This document shows, in pieces, positions 27,762-37,412 of a stretch of DNA of 64,000 bases (within the stretch, counting starts at the first letter, position 1; each line of letters begins with the position of its first letter). Under the pieces are notes generated by a model, which did no database searches, was not told the origin of the DNA, and saw only the letters and a program-made list of their open reading frames with translations. Made by a program: the position numbers and the translations under genes. Source of the DNA: Pseudomonas sp. Teo4 (GTDB lineage: Bacteria; Pseudomonadota; Gammaproteobacteria; Pseudomonadales; Pseudomonadaceae); contig NZ_JAXCIL010000001.1 of NCBI RefSeq assembly GCF_034387475.1, forward strand, positions 1,612,001 to 1,676,000, given 5' to 3'.

Positions 27762-29081
27762 TTAGAAAAAACGGTTGGTGCGGTAGGGCAGGCCCAGGTT
27801 TTCACGCAGCGTTGTACCGGCGTATTCACGCTGAAATAGCCCGCGGCGTTGCAGTTCCGGAACCACGCCGTCGACGAAGTCATCGATGGCTGAGTGCAGG
27901 CCGCTGAACATGATGTTGAAGCCATCGGCGGCACCGGCCTCGAACCAGGTTTGCAGGTCATCGGCGATGGTTTGCGGGGTACCGATCAGGATGCGGTGAC
28001 CACCGGAGGTGAGCTGGTTGAACAGTTGCCGCACGGTGGGGCGCTCACGGCGGATAAGGTCGTACACCAGCTTTTGCCGGCTTTGGTGCGTGTTGGTGGT
28101 GAAGGTTTCCGGTGGCAGCGGCACGACCTCATCGAAGGGCAGCTCCGAAAGGTCGTAGCCGAGGCTGGCGAAACGCGATATCGAGCTGAGGAAGGCCTTG
28201 GGTTCGAGCAGTTCTTGCAGGCGATCGTATTTGGCCTGTGCTTCGACCAGGGTCTTGCCGACCACGGGCGACACGCCGGGCAGCACTTTCAGTTCATGGC
28301 TGGCGCGACCAAAGCCAGCGGCGGCCTGCTTGATTTCCTGGTAGAACGCTTGGCCTTGTTCGACGGTGTGCTGGGCGGTGAAGATCAGCTCGCCAACCCG
28401 CGCCGCCAGGCGCTTGCCGGCCGCAGACGCACCGGCCTGGGCCACCACCGGGTGCCCCTGGGGCGAACGCGCCACATTGAGCGGGCCGCGTACCTGAAAG
28501 TGCTCGCCTTGATGGTCGAGCACATGCAGCTTGTCGATCTCCAGCCAGGTGCCGCTGGCCTTGTCCTGGATGAAGGCATCGTCGGCCCAGCTGTCCCACA
28601 GGCCGCTGACCACGTCGTAGAACTCTTCGGCACGGGCGTAGCGGTCATCGTGCTCGACATGGTCCTGGCGGTTGAAGTTCTCGCCGCCCCCCAGCGATGT
28701 CACCAGGTTCCAGCCGGCGCGACCGCCACTGAGGTGGTCCAGGGCCGCGTACTTGCGGGCGATGTTGTAGGGCTCGTTGTAGGTGCTGCTGGCGGTGGCG
28801 ATCAGGCCGATGTGGCGGGTACTGGCGGCCAGCGCCGGGGCCAGGATCAGCGGGTCCCAGCGCACACTATTGGGCCCGCGCTGCAGGGCCAGGTCGAGCT
28901 TGACGTCGAGGGTGTCGTTGAAGAACAGCGAGTGAAAGCGCCCGGCTTCCAGCTTGCGGGCGATGTACTGGTAATGCTCCAGGCTCTTGAAGGTGTCCAG
29001 CGGTGCTTCCGGCAGGCGCCAGGCGCTGCCGCTGAGGGTACCGGGAATGAATGCACCGAGTACGAATTGTCCTTGGCTCAT
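27762..29081 (-). CDS. FMN-dependent LLM-class monooxygenase, NtaA/SnaA/DszA family
   Basis: Flavin monooxygenase of 439 residues, normal for the NtaA/SnaA/DszA/SoxA group, which uses FMNH2 from a separate reductase to cleave C-S or C-N bonds. Hallmark segments are FFNDTLDVKLD, the FMN-binding TASSTYNEPYNIARKYAALD and SGGRAGWNLVTS. The frame is open to 29333, but the ATG at 29081 has AGGAGA in front and gives the family's N-terminus. The protein has no Cys and only two Met. No flavin reductase gene lies in the cluster. Neighbours are an ABC importer and a TonB receptor, so it likely oxidises the imported compound to release sulfite or an amine. Confidence 0.9.
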   Translation of the reverse strand: MSQGQFVLGAFIPGTLSGSAWRLPEAPLDTFKSLEHYQYIARKLEAGRFHSLFFNDTLDVKLDLALQRGPNSVRWDPLILAPALAASTRHIGLIATASSTYNEPYNIARKYAALDHLSGGRAGWNLVTSLGGGENFNRQDHVEHDDRYARAEEFYDVVSGLWDSWADDAFIQDKASGTWLEIDKLHVLDHQGEHFQVRGPLNVARSPQGHPVVAQAGASAAGKRLAARVGELIFTAQHTVEQGQAFYQEIKQAAAGFGRASHELKVLPGVSPVVGKTLVEAQAKYDRLQELLEPKAFLSSISRFASLGYDLSELPFDEVVPLPPETFTTNTHQSRQKLVYDLIRRERPTVRQLFNQLTSGGHRILIGTPQTIADDLQTWFEAGAADGFNIMFSGLHSAIDDFVDGVVPELQRRGLFQREYAGTTLRENLGLPYRTNRFF

Positions 29082-29094
29082 GAATTTTCTCCTG

Positions 29095-29118
29095 GCGCCC
29101 GCCGAACACGGCGGGCGC
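29095..29118 (-). promoter_or_regulatory. Intercistronic stem-loop between TonB receptor and monooxygenase genes
   Basis: GCGCCCGCCG (29095-29104) and CGGCGGGCGC (29109-29118) form a perfect 10-bp stem with a four-base loop in the 50-bp gap between the two genes. It is not followed by a T-run in the direction of transcription. It is better explained as an mRNA-stabilising or partial-termination hairpin that sets the ratio of the two products than as a full terminator. Confidence 0.55.
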
Positions 29119-29131
29119 TGTGTCGGTGGGG

Positions 29132-31567
29132 TCAGAAGTTGTAGGCGATGCGGGTGTACCAGAAGCCGCCGTAGGGGTCGAACGGCGAAATCGAGCCGAA
29201 TTTGGGGAAGCCGTTGATATCGCCCGCCGGGTAACCGTTGTTGTCTGCGCGCACATCGAACAGGTTGTTGGCACCCACGGCGATGTCGAAGTTGTCGGTC
29301 AGGGCGTAGGCCACTTCCAGGTCGGTGAGCCACTTGGCGCCGTAGGTCACGTCATAGTCCGGGTTGGCATCGCGGGCGATGACCTTGTCGTAGCGGGTGA
29401 GGGCTGCGTTGATGGTGAAGCGCTCGATCTGCCAGTTGGCGCTCAGAATCAGCTTGGTCTTGGGGTTGGCGACCGTGAGGTAGCCCTGGGCGACGCGGTC
29501 GAACAGTTGCAGATTGTTGCCCGCGGCGCGCAGCGAGGCCGGGGTCTGCTTGATGTCGTCGATTTCGGTCTTGTTGTAGTTGAAGCCGAGGCCATACTTG
29601 ACCCGGCCGTACTGCCCATAGTCGACGCGGTAGTCGGCCACCAGGTCGACGCCGCGGGTGGTGGTGTCAGCGGCGTTGGTGAAGTACTTGATCCGGTAGC
29701 CGGGCTTGTAGCCGTTGGCGATCAACTGCTGGTCGACGCCATTGCCGTACAGGAAGCCAGTAAGGGCAATACGGTCGCGGATTTCGATCTGGTAGGCGTC
29801 CAGGGTCACGCTGGCTTGGGGCAGCGGCTGCCAGGTCAGGCCGAGGCTGATGTTGCGCGATTTCTCCGGGCTCAGGTCTTCGGCGCCCAAGGCCCTGGCC
29901 AGGGGCGAATCGACGCGCACGGTCTTGGCTTCGACGAACTGCGCCACACCGTTGACGAGGGTGTACTGGTTGGCAGTCTGGGCATACACCGACTGCGACA
30001 GCGACGGGGCGCGGAAGCCGTTGCTGAGGGTGCCGCGGATGGCGAAGGTGGGAGTGAAGTCATAACGCGCTGACAGCTTGCCGCTACGCGTGTTGCCACT
30101 GCTGTCGTCGTATTTTTCAAAGCGTGCGGCAACGCCGAGCCAGAGTTTTTCCGTGGGATTGAGCCCCAGATCAAGGTAGCTGGCGTAGCTGTTGCGGCTG
30201 AGTTGGCCTTCGTCTTCGGGGGTGAGGGTGATCGCACCTTGTGCCCCGACCGCCGCAGGCTGGCCTGCCAGTGGGCCGCTGGGGTAGATATAGCCACCGT
30301 TGATGTACGACAGCGGGTCGTCGGACTCGGTCTTGTAGCGCTCGTGACGGTGCTCCAGGCCCCAGGACACCTGCAGCGGCTTGCTCAGGCCGACCTCGAA
30401 GGCGCGGGTGAGGTCGAGGTTGTTGGTCCACTGGTCGAAGTAGTTGGTGTAGGTGTCGAAGTGGGTCGGGCTGGACGGGCCGAGCGAAGCGTTCAGGGTT
30501 TCGTCGGCGCCGGCCTGGCCCTTGTCGCGGCCGAAGGTGGAGCTCAGGTCCCAATGCCAGTCCGCGACTTCGCCCTTGCCGCCGGCGGCGGCCTGGTAGT
30601 CGGTTTCTTCCAAGGTATAGAAGGGTGCAGTGCCGTCCGGGTAGATCTCGGGGATGATGTTGGTCGAGTTGGGCCGGCGGTAGTTCTGCCCACCCCGGGC
30701 ATCGCGCTTGCTGAAGGTGGAGAACGAGTACAGGGTCAGGTCGTCGCTGACTGGCAGCTCGGCGTTGTACGACAGGTTGATGGCCTTGATCTTTGGCAGG
30801 CCATTCTTCTGCACGTGGCGGTCGGCAGTGTCGTTGCGTGGGTCTCCGGCGAAATACAGGTTGCCAGTGGCCTCGCGCGAGCGGGTGGCGGTCTGAACCG
30901 ATTTGGCGTCCAGCGCGTAATTGAAGAAGCCGCCGTTGTCGCCCAGGGCCAGGCCTTGGTTGAGGGTCTGGCGCAGGTTGTCGCCGTCGCCCTTGTAGTA
31001 CTGGCCGTACTGGGTACTGGCCGAGCCGCCGTTGTCGCGTTGCTTGAGGATGATGTTGATCACCCCGGCGATGGCATCGGAGCCGTACTGCGCCGACGCG
31101 CCGTCGCGCAGCACTTCGACGTGGTCGATAGCGCTGATGGGGATCATGTCCAGGTCCACCGGGTTGGTGCCGTAGGCGGCGGTGGAGTCGAGGTTGATGA
31201 CCGCGCTGTTGTGGCGGCGCTTGCCGTTGACCAGGACCAGCACGTTGGAGCCATTCAGGCCGCGCAGGCTGTAGGGGCGGGCGATGCTGTCGTTGGAGGT
31301 ACCCGACGGCCGTTGCGAAAACGACGGCAGGGTGCGTTGCAGGGCGCCGCGCAGGCTGGACTCGCCGGTCTGCTCCAGCTGCTTGCTGTCGATCACGTCG
31401 ATTGGCGCGGGGCTGCTGGTGACCGTACGCACTTCGCTGCCGCGTGAGCCGGTGACGACCACCGTGTCGAGGGCGGGGTCGTTATCGGCGGCGACGGCCA
31501 GCGGGGTGAGCAAATAGCCGGCGGCCAGCGCCGGAGCCAGCGATAAAGCGGTGAACACAGACTTCAT
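29132..31567 (-). CDS. TonB-dependent outer-membrane receptor
   Basis: Receptor of 811 residues: signal peptide (about 26 residues, ending AVAAD), a TonB-box-like segment (DTVVVTGSR), plug domain (SLRGLNGSNVLVLVNGKRR) and a 22-strand barrel ending in aromatic IAYNF. It contains two Met (one the start) and no Cys in 811 residues. It is not a siderophore receptor by any obvious feature; position next to an LLM monooxygenase and an oligopeptide-type ABC importer suggests an organic sulfur or similar nutrient. It is followed by a stem-loop before the monooxygenase gene. Confidence 0.93.
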   Translation of the reverse strand: MKSVFTALSLAPALAAGYLLTPLAVAADNDPALDTVVVTGSRGSEVRTVTSSPAPIDVIDSKQLEQTGESSLRGALQRTLPSFSQRPSGTSNDSIARPYSLRGLNGSNVLVLVNGKRRHNSAVINLDSTAAYGTNPVDLDMIPISAIDHVEVLRDGASAQYGSDAIAGVINIILKQRDNGGSASTQYGQYYKGDGDNLRQTLNQGLALGDNGGFFNYALDAKSVQTATRSREATGNLYFAGDPRNDTADRHVQKNGLPKIKAINLSYNAELPVSDDLTLYSFSTFSKRDARGGQNYRRPNSTNIIPEIYPDGTAPFYTLEETDYQAAAGGKGEVADWHWDLSSTFGRDKGQAGADETLNASLGPSSPTHFDTYTNYFDQWTNNLDLTRAFEVGLSKPLQVSWGLEHRHERYKTESDDPLSYINGGYIYPSGPLAGQPAAVGAQGAITLTPEDEGQLSRNSYASYLDLGLNPTEKLWLGVAARFEKYDDSSGNTRSGKLSARYDFTPTFAIRGTLSNGFRAPSLSQSVYAQTANQYTLVNGVAQFVEAKTVRVDSPLARALGAEDLSPEKSRNISLGLTWQPLPQASVTLDAYQIEIRDRIALTGFLYGNGVDQQLIANGYKPGYRIKYFTNAADTTTRGVDLVADYRVDYGQYGRVKYGLGFNYNKTEIDDIKQTPASLRAAGNNLQLFDRVAQGYLTVANPKTKLILSANWQIERFTINAALTRYDKVIARDANPDYDVTYGAKWLTDLEVAYALTDNFDIAVGANNLFDVRADNNGYPAGDINGFPKFGSISPFDPYGGFWYTRIAYNF

Positions 31568-31744
31568 GACTGTTCCTTCGGTTCGATTGGCAGATCAGGC
31601 CCTGGATGTGCGATCGAACGGGCTCTCATAGGGTGTTTCACGCATGGCAGGCGCAGCCTGGCCCGCGGGAGGTCCATTGCTCCCGTGACGGATGTGCCTG
31701 TGGGTCGTCCGGCGCGCGCCGGTGCGTTGTGCTGCGGCGGGTCG

Positions 31745-32713
31745 CTAGCCGCTGAGCAATGGGTTGAAGCGGTCGTCCCAGAAACTGCGCACTTGCAGCG
31801 ATTGGCGGATCAGTCCGCTGTCGTGGAACAGGTCGGCGATACGCTGCTGGGCGCGGATGTCGTCCTCGCTGACAGGTAGCAGACGACAGCGGCGTTCGCG
31901 CTGGTTGAACTGTTGCAGGTACAGCTCGCGGGAAATGCCGGTCAGCGCTTGATTGCGCTCGGCCCAGGCCTGGGGGGTGTGCTCGACCCAGTCCCAGGTG
32001 GCTTTTTCACGCTGCAGGAAGTCGCGAATGGCGGCCTGTTTGCCGGGCGTTTGCAACACGTTGGCAGTGGTTGCGATCAGGTAGTTGCCGCAGTGGTATC
32101 TGGACGCTTCGGCCAGCACCACACCCTCCATGGCGGTCTGGGCCTGGAGCGCGCCGATGCCGCCAGCGACGATGGCGTCCAGGTGGCCGTTCTGGAAGGC
32201 GACCAGTGCATCACGGGCCGGCATCGGTCGGGCTTGTATATCGGCAAGTGTCAGCTGGTGGTCGTGCAGCAGGTTGAGCACCAGGTAATGGGTGTCGGTG
32301 GCACGCACGAAACTTACGCGCTTGCCCTTGAGATCGGCTATCGATTGTATGCCGCTGTCGCGCTTGACGATCAGGCTGCTGCGGTTCTGCTCGCCCTGGT
32401 AGCTGGCGATCAATACCAGCGGGTTGCCGGCGGCACTGGCGAACAACGGCAGTACCGGGCTCATGAAGGCGTAATCGAGGCTGTTGCTGGCAAAGGCTTC
32501 CAACACCATGGCACCACCGGGCACGTCCACCCACTCCAATGGATACGGCGTAGCGGCCTGGCCGGCGTCGGCCAGAAAACTGGCAGCCTGGCCTTTGTAG
32601 CGCCAAACCCGAAGCGCTTCGCCTGCGTTGGCCAACGTGGGCGCAAGCCCTGCGGCCAACCCGGCAATGGCACTGCGGCGCAGGAACGCGCGGCGGCTGA
32701 TGTCGATCGCCAT
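31745..32713 (-). CDS. Tat-exported ABC substrate-binding protein, NMT1/SsuA-like
   Basis: Protein of 322 residues with a twin-arginine signal (SRRAFLRRSAIAG, cleavage near ANA-GEA). The body resembles the NitT/TauT/SsuA binding proteins: SIADLKGKRVSF, VRATDTHYLVLNLL and LDAIVAGGIGAL. No SsuB/SsuC-type ATPase or permease gene is in the window, so it either works with a transporter encoded elsewhere or is a stand-alone sensor or scavenger. It lies 10 bp after the class II aldolase-like gene and 177 bp before the TonB receptor gene, same strand. Confidence 0.85.
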   Translation of the reverse strand: MAIDISRRAFLRRSAIAGLAAGLAPTLANAGEALRVWRYKGQAASFLADAGQAATPYPLEWVDVPGGAMVLEAFASNSLDYAFMSPVLPLFASAAGNPLVLIASYQGEQNRSSLIVKRDSGIQSIADLKGKRVSFVRATDTHYLVLNLLHDHQLTLADIQARPMPARDALVAFQNGHLDAIVAGGIGALQAQTAMEGVVLAEASRYHCGNYLIATTANVLQTPGKQAAIRDFLQREKATWDWVEHTPQAWAERNQALTGISRELYLQQFNQRERRCRLLPVSEDDIRAQQRIADLFHDSGLIRQSLQVRSFWDDRFNPLLSG

Positions 32714-32723
32714 GACGAACTCC

Positions 32724-33548
32724 TCAGTCCAGCAGGTCGGGCTGTTGCTGGACGATGCGGTCCCACAGCGGCAGGAAGTTCAGCCAGCCGAACAGTTCGC
32801 GTTGGGCCAGGCTGGATGCGTCTTCCTCCAGTGTCGGGATGCGTGGCTGGCCGGCAGAGTAGGCCAGCAGATGGGCGCGCGCGGTGTCGTCGGCGAGGAT
32901 GAAACGCCAGGCGGCGCTTTCCACGGTCTGGCCGGTGGTCCACAGGCCGTGGTTCTGCCAGACCAGCAGGTTGTTGTCGGCGAAGGTCTGGACAAAAGCG
33001 CGGGCTACTTCGTCGCGGTCCTGCAGCAGGCTGCCGTCGGCATTGCGCAGGGCATGGCGATCGAACAGCACCTGTTCGCCGATGAAGGCCGATGTCTCGG
33101 CGGTGATCGGTGCAAACAGTTGCCCCAGCGACGACCAGACCCGGCCATGGAAACCATGCAGATGGGCAATGCCCACCACATCGGCGCGGGCCCGTTGCAG
33201 TTCGTAGTGCAGCTCCAGGGCGCTGGTGTTGAGCAGCCCCTGGCCTTCGACCACCTGGCCCTCGCCATTGACCCGCAGCAGGTCGCTGGTGCGCAGCTGC
33301 GAGAAGGGCACACCCAGCGGGTTGATCCAGTAATGGTCGGTTTCGATTGGATCGCGGGCGGTGAAGTGGCCGGCCAGGCCCACTTCGAAGCCCAGTTCGG
33401 CGAACAGCCGGTAGGAGGCAGCCAGGCGCTGTTTGCGGTGCAGGCGTTCGGCGAGTTTGTCGCTGAAAACAGGTGGAGTGTCGATCTGCAGGCGGTGGTT
33501 GTGGCTGGGCAGGCGGGCGACACTGTGGCGCGGTGCGTGTTGACTCAT
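32724..33548 (-). CDS. Class II aldolase/adducin family protein
   Basis: Protein of 274 residues with the class II aldolase/adducin fold. Metal-binding histidines are visible in IAHLHGFHGRVW and in WQNHGLWTTG. Family members are zinc-dependent aldolases, decarboxylases, dehydratases or isomerases on small hydroxylated acids and sugars; the exact reaction cannot be read here. It has no Cys and only the initiator Met. It is the first gene of the minus-strand cluster that continues through the binding protein and TonB receptor. A TGAGG ribosome site precedes the ATG. Confidence 0.85.
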   Translation of the reverse strand: MSQHAPRHSVARLPSHNHRLQIDTPPVFSDKLAERLHRKQRLAASYRLFAELGFEVGLAGHFTARDPIETDHYWINPLGVPFSQLRTSDLLRVNGEGQVVEGQGLLNTSALELHYELQRARADVVGIAHLHGFHGRVWSSLGQLFAPITAETSAFIGEQVLFDRHALRNADGSLLQDRDEVARAFVQTFADNNLLVWQNHGLWTTGQTVESAAWRFILADDTARAHLLAYSAGQPRIPTLEEDASSLAQRELFGWLNFLPLWDRIVQQQPDLLD

Positions 33549-33865
33549 GGCAGTACCTCACGGGGCAATGATCCGTCCTGCCATACCCAAGGGCGCTCGC
33601 AGGGGGATGAATCGGGGCCTCCACCGTGCGAGGGGTCGGGTCTGAAGGGACTGTAGCAAGGGGGTAGGGCGGCGAAGAAATACTGTTTTGATCTATTTTT
33701 ATTATTATTTTTCAGAATATAAATTTGCTCTGATATTTGTAATGCGCATTTTGGCTGGCTGAGCGGTGAGCATGACCACCTATCGGCCAGCTCCCGCATC
33801 CTGTCCAGGTCACTAGACTTCATGGGGGGGACAAGATCAACGCACCTCAACTCAGGAGATCTGTG
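33549..33865. other. Divergent promoter region upstream of the aldolase-like gene
   Basis: These 317 bp contain no gene. A very A+T-rich tract from about 33680 to 33740 should hold the promoter of the leftward cluster; on the minus strand it includes a TATATT element. The rightward lipoprotein gene has a CAGGAGAT ribosome site at 33852-33859. I did not find a convincing CysB-type site by eye. Confidence 0.45.
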
Positions 33866-34309
33866 ATGAACAGAACACCTTTGATGGCGTTGGTAGTGGT
33901 GGTAGGGGCAATTTCCGCTTGCGCGAACAGAGCCGAAATTGTCGATGTCCCCCTCAGTGCTACCCCGCTGAATGCACAGCATATCGCCCGCGCCACACTC
34001 AGCCCGGCCGGTGACCAGACCAGCATCCTGCTCACCGTCGGTGGCGTGCCTCAGGACATGGCCGTCCCCAGCCGGCTGGACACCGCTATCTATGCGGGCT
34101 CCTGCCAGCAACTGGGCGCAAGCCCCGCGTATGAAACTCACCAGGCCAACAACGTCGACTACCCCTCCATGGCTGCGCGCACCCGGCATTGGGCCCAGGC
34201 TCCGGTGGCGCTCCGTGAACTGGCCAAAGGTGAATACGCCTTGCTCGTTCGTACCAGCCCTGCCGATGGCAGCCGCCCATTGTTCTGCGGCGACATCAAC
34301 GCGGGTTGA
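33866..34309 (+). CDS. Small putative lipoprotein of unknown function
   Basis: Protein of 147 residues with a lipoprotein-like signal (MNRTPLMALVVVVGAISAC, Cys at about position 19). The mature part is mainly beta-strand-like with a few short patches (TSILLTVGGVPQD, GEYALLVRTSP) and two further Cys (GSCQQ, LFCGD) that could form a disulfide. I do not recognise a named family. The ATG at 33866 is preferred over the in-frame GTG at 33863 because of CAGGAGAT seven bases upstream. It is divergent from the aldolase-like gene. Confidence 0.65.
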   Translation: MNRTPLMALVVVVGAISACANRAEIVDVPLSATPLNAQHIARATLSPAGDQTSILLTVGGVPQDMAVPSRLDTAIYAGSCQQLGASPAYETHQANNVDYPSMAARTRHWAQAPVALRELAKGEYALLVRTSPADGSRPLFCGDINAG

Positions 34310-34401
34310 CCTGTGCATGGCATGGCAGTCGCCCGCCTGTGGCCCCGGTGCCCTGCAGGAGGCGCAGCCGTCAGGCGCCGATCCCGACCAGGAGGTGCCC
34401 A

Positions 34402-34689
34402 ATGCTGTACATCATTCACTGGACCATCAGCGCGGAAAATCGCAACGCCGCCATAACGCGCTTCGTCAAAACCCAGGGCGCGCCGCCAGATGGCCTGAAA
34501 GTCATTGGCCGCTGGCATGCCATTGGTAGCCACCAAGGATTCGGTGTGGTCGAGACCGATGAGCTGAAGGTGGTGCTTGGGTGGGTACTGGAGTGGAGCG
34601 ACCTGATGGATATGCAGGTGTATCCCGCACTGACTGACGAGCACGCCGCGCCCTTGCTGATGGCGGCTGCAAGCCGGATAGGTGGCTGA
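34402..34689 (+). CDS. Small DUF3303-like protein
   Basis: Protein of 95 residues that looks like the DUF3303 group of small ferredoxin-fold (dimeric alpha-beta barrel-like) proteins: it begins MLYIIHWTI and has a short segment GRWHAIGSHQGFGVVETDE. No catalytic residue can be assigned. The frame is open upstream to 34306, but the ATG at 34402 has AGGAGG eight bases before it. It follows the small lipoprotein gene by 92 bp; the function and any link with it are unknown. Confidence 0.7.
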   Translation: MLYIIHWTISAENRNAAITRFVKTQGAPPDGLKVIGRWHAIGSHQGFGVVETDELKVVLGWVLEWSDLMDMQVYPALTDEHAAPLLMAAASRIGG

Positions 34690-35091
34690 GCACACCTGCG
34701 CAGCATTGCGGTTTAGGGGACCGGTTCAGACGTCCGGTCCTCGCCTTGCGCGAAAGCGCTGCCGGACCTTCCGGGCGCCCCAAAGTGGGCTTGCAGCGGC
34801 TCCTTGCCGGTCACTTTCAAGCAATTGCGCACCAACAGCAGGCGCTTCGATAAACGCACTTTTCCCGCCGCCGCCAACCCCGCCAAACAAACAGATTTCA
34901 ATTCAAGCATTTAGCACAATCGTACCGCCGATGTTCAGTTTTGGCAGGTCAATTGCTTTGCCTGCTGGGAAACTAAATTGACCCACAGGAAGATTGGGCG
35001 CCGTCCTCACCCAGCTTTTTCTGCGGTTCGAATCCGGCCCGTCTTCCCGACAGCGGGCCGGATAATTTCCCGTCGGTTGGAGGCAACAGGC
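34690..35091. other. Intergenic region upstream of amtB
   Basis: About 400 bp with no supported gene. It contains a perfect 7-bp stem-loop at 34718-34740 (GGACCGG with CCGGTCC), which may weakly terminate the preceding gene though no T-run follows, and a good sigma-54 promoter at 34941-34957. I looked for paired NtrC half-sites upstream of it and found only a poor candidate around 34829. Confidence 0.5.
34941..34957 (+). promoter_or_regulatory. Sigma-54 (-24/-12) promoter of amtB-glnK
   Basis: The sequence TTGGCAG-GTCAA-TTGCT has GG (34943-34944) and GC (34955-34956) at the required ten-base spacing and matches the TGGCAC-N5-TTGCW consensus at nearly all positions. It lies about 135 bp before the amtB start. 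Sigma-54/NtrC control is the established mode for amtB-glnK operons in proteobacteria. Confidence 0.75.
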
Positions 35092-36761
<1,670 letters not shown>

Positions 36762-36792
36762 CGTGTCCGATTGAGTTTCCATACGGGGAACT

Positions 36793-36907
36793 GGGGCCGC
36801 TTTGCGGCCCATCGCAGGCTTCGCCAGCTCCTACGGGTAGTTACACCTTCAACGGTTTGCACTTCGTGGGAGCTGGCGAAGCCTGCGATGGGCTGCAAAG
36901 CAGCCCC
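36793..36907. terminator. Long bidirectional hairpin between glnK and tdm, copy 1
   Basis: The arm beginning GGGGCCGCTTTGCGGCCC (36793-36834) pairs with the arm ending GGGCTGCAAAGCAGCCCC (36866-36907), with about three mismatches in 42 pairs; each arm also holds a small palindrome. This is a common intergenic hairpin type in the P. putida group, often found between convergent genes, where it probably ends transcription in both directions. Confidence 0.6.
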
Positions 36908-36929
36908 AATAATCAAAAGATCTGTCGTA

Positions 36930-37087
36930 TCACCCGCGCACGCGGGCCTTCTGCGGGTCATAGGCCACGGTGCCGAGCGCGACGACCGCGCGGATACGCT
37001 TCTGCTGCCCGTCAAGCTTGCCGACCTCAAGCTCAGTACTCACCTCGCAATAGGCAACATCCAGGCGACACAACGCAATGTTCTTGC
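36930..37087 (-). pseudogene. Decayed 3' fragment of tdm (duplication copy 1)
   Basis: On the minus strand this segment encodes the last 51 residues of Tdm, from KNIALCRLDVAYCEV to the natural end DPQKARVRG. It has three amino-acid changes relative to the intact copy (Gly to Ser, Ile to Val, Pro to Leu). It lacks its own start and is fused by the duplication junction to antisense glnK sequence, so it is a non-functional remnant. Confidence 0.88.
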
Positions 37088-37243
37088 TTGAAATTGTGGT
37101 GGCCGATGGTTTTGCCAGTTGGCTGTTGAGGCGATTTTGAAGGCGGCGCGTACTGGCAAGATTGGTGATGGGAAGGTGTTTGTTCAAGATCTGGAAGGGA
37201 TTATCCGGATCAGGACCGGGGAGATGGGGGATGAGGCGGTGTA
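37086..37243 (+). pseudogene. Decayed 3' fragment of glnK (duplication copy 2)
   Basis: It matches the last 53 codons of glnK, but a 1-base deletion in the Asp-Gly-Val region (GATGGGGTTTGCC has become GATGGTTTTGCC) shifts the frame. There are also two C-to-T changes. There is no start codon or ribosome site. It was created by the tandem duplication. Confidence 0.88.
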
Positions 37244-37275
37244 GCGTGTCCGATTGAGTTTCCATACGGGGAACT

Positions 37276-37390
37276 GGGGCCGCTTTGCGGCCCATCGCAG
37301 GCTTCGCCAGCTCCTACGGGTAGTTACACCTTCAACGGTTTGCACTTCGTGGGAGCTGGCGAAGCCTGCGATGGGCTGCAAAGCAGCCCC
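37276..37390. terminator. Long bidirectional hairpin between glnK and tdm, copy 2
   Basis: Identical to the hairpin at 36793-36907, offset by 483 bases. This copy lies directly after the functional tdm end and is the one that would end the leftward methylated-amine operon. Confidence 0.6.
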
Positions 37391-37412
37391 AATAATCAAA
37401 AGATCTGTCGTA

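Noticed and set aside
31709..31722. 14-bp palindrome CCGGCGCGCGCCGG between binding protein and TonB receptor genes
   Set aside because: Such G+C palindromes arise easily by chance at this base composition; no functional context beyond position.
34829..34845. NtrC site upstream of amtB (GCACC...GGCGC)
   Set aside because: One half-site deviates and the spacing is 7 instead of the usual 5 bases; not reported as a feature.
36930..37295. Open frame of 121 codons on the minus strand between glnK and tdm
   Set aside because: It is a fusion of antisense glnK and the duplicated tdm end, created by the duplication junction, with no start signals.
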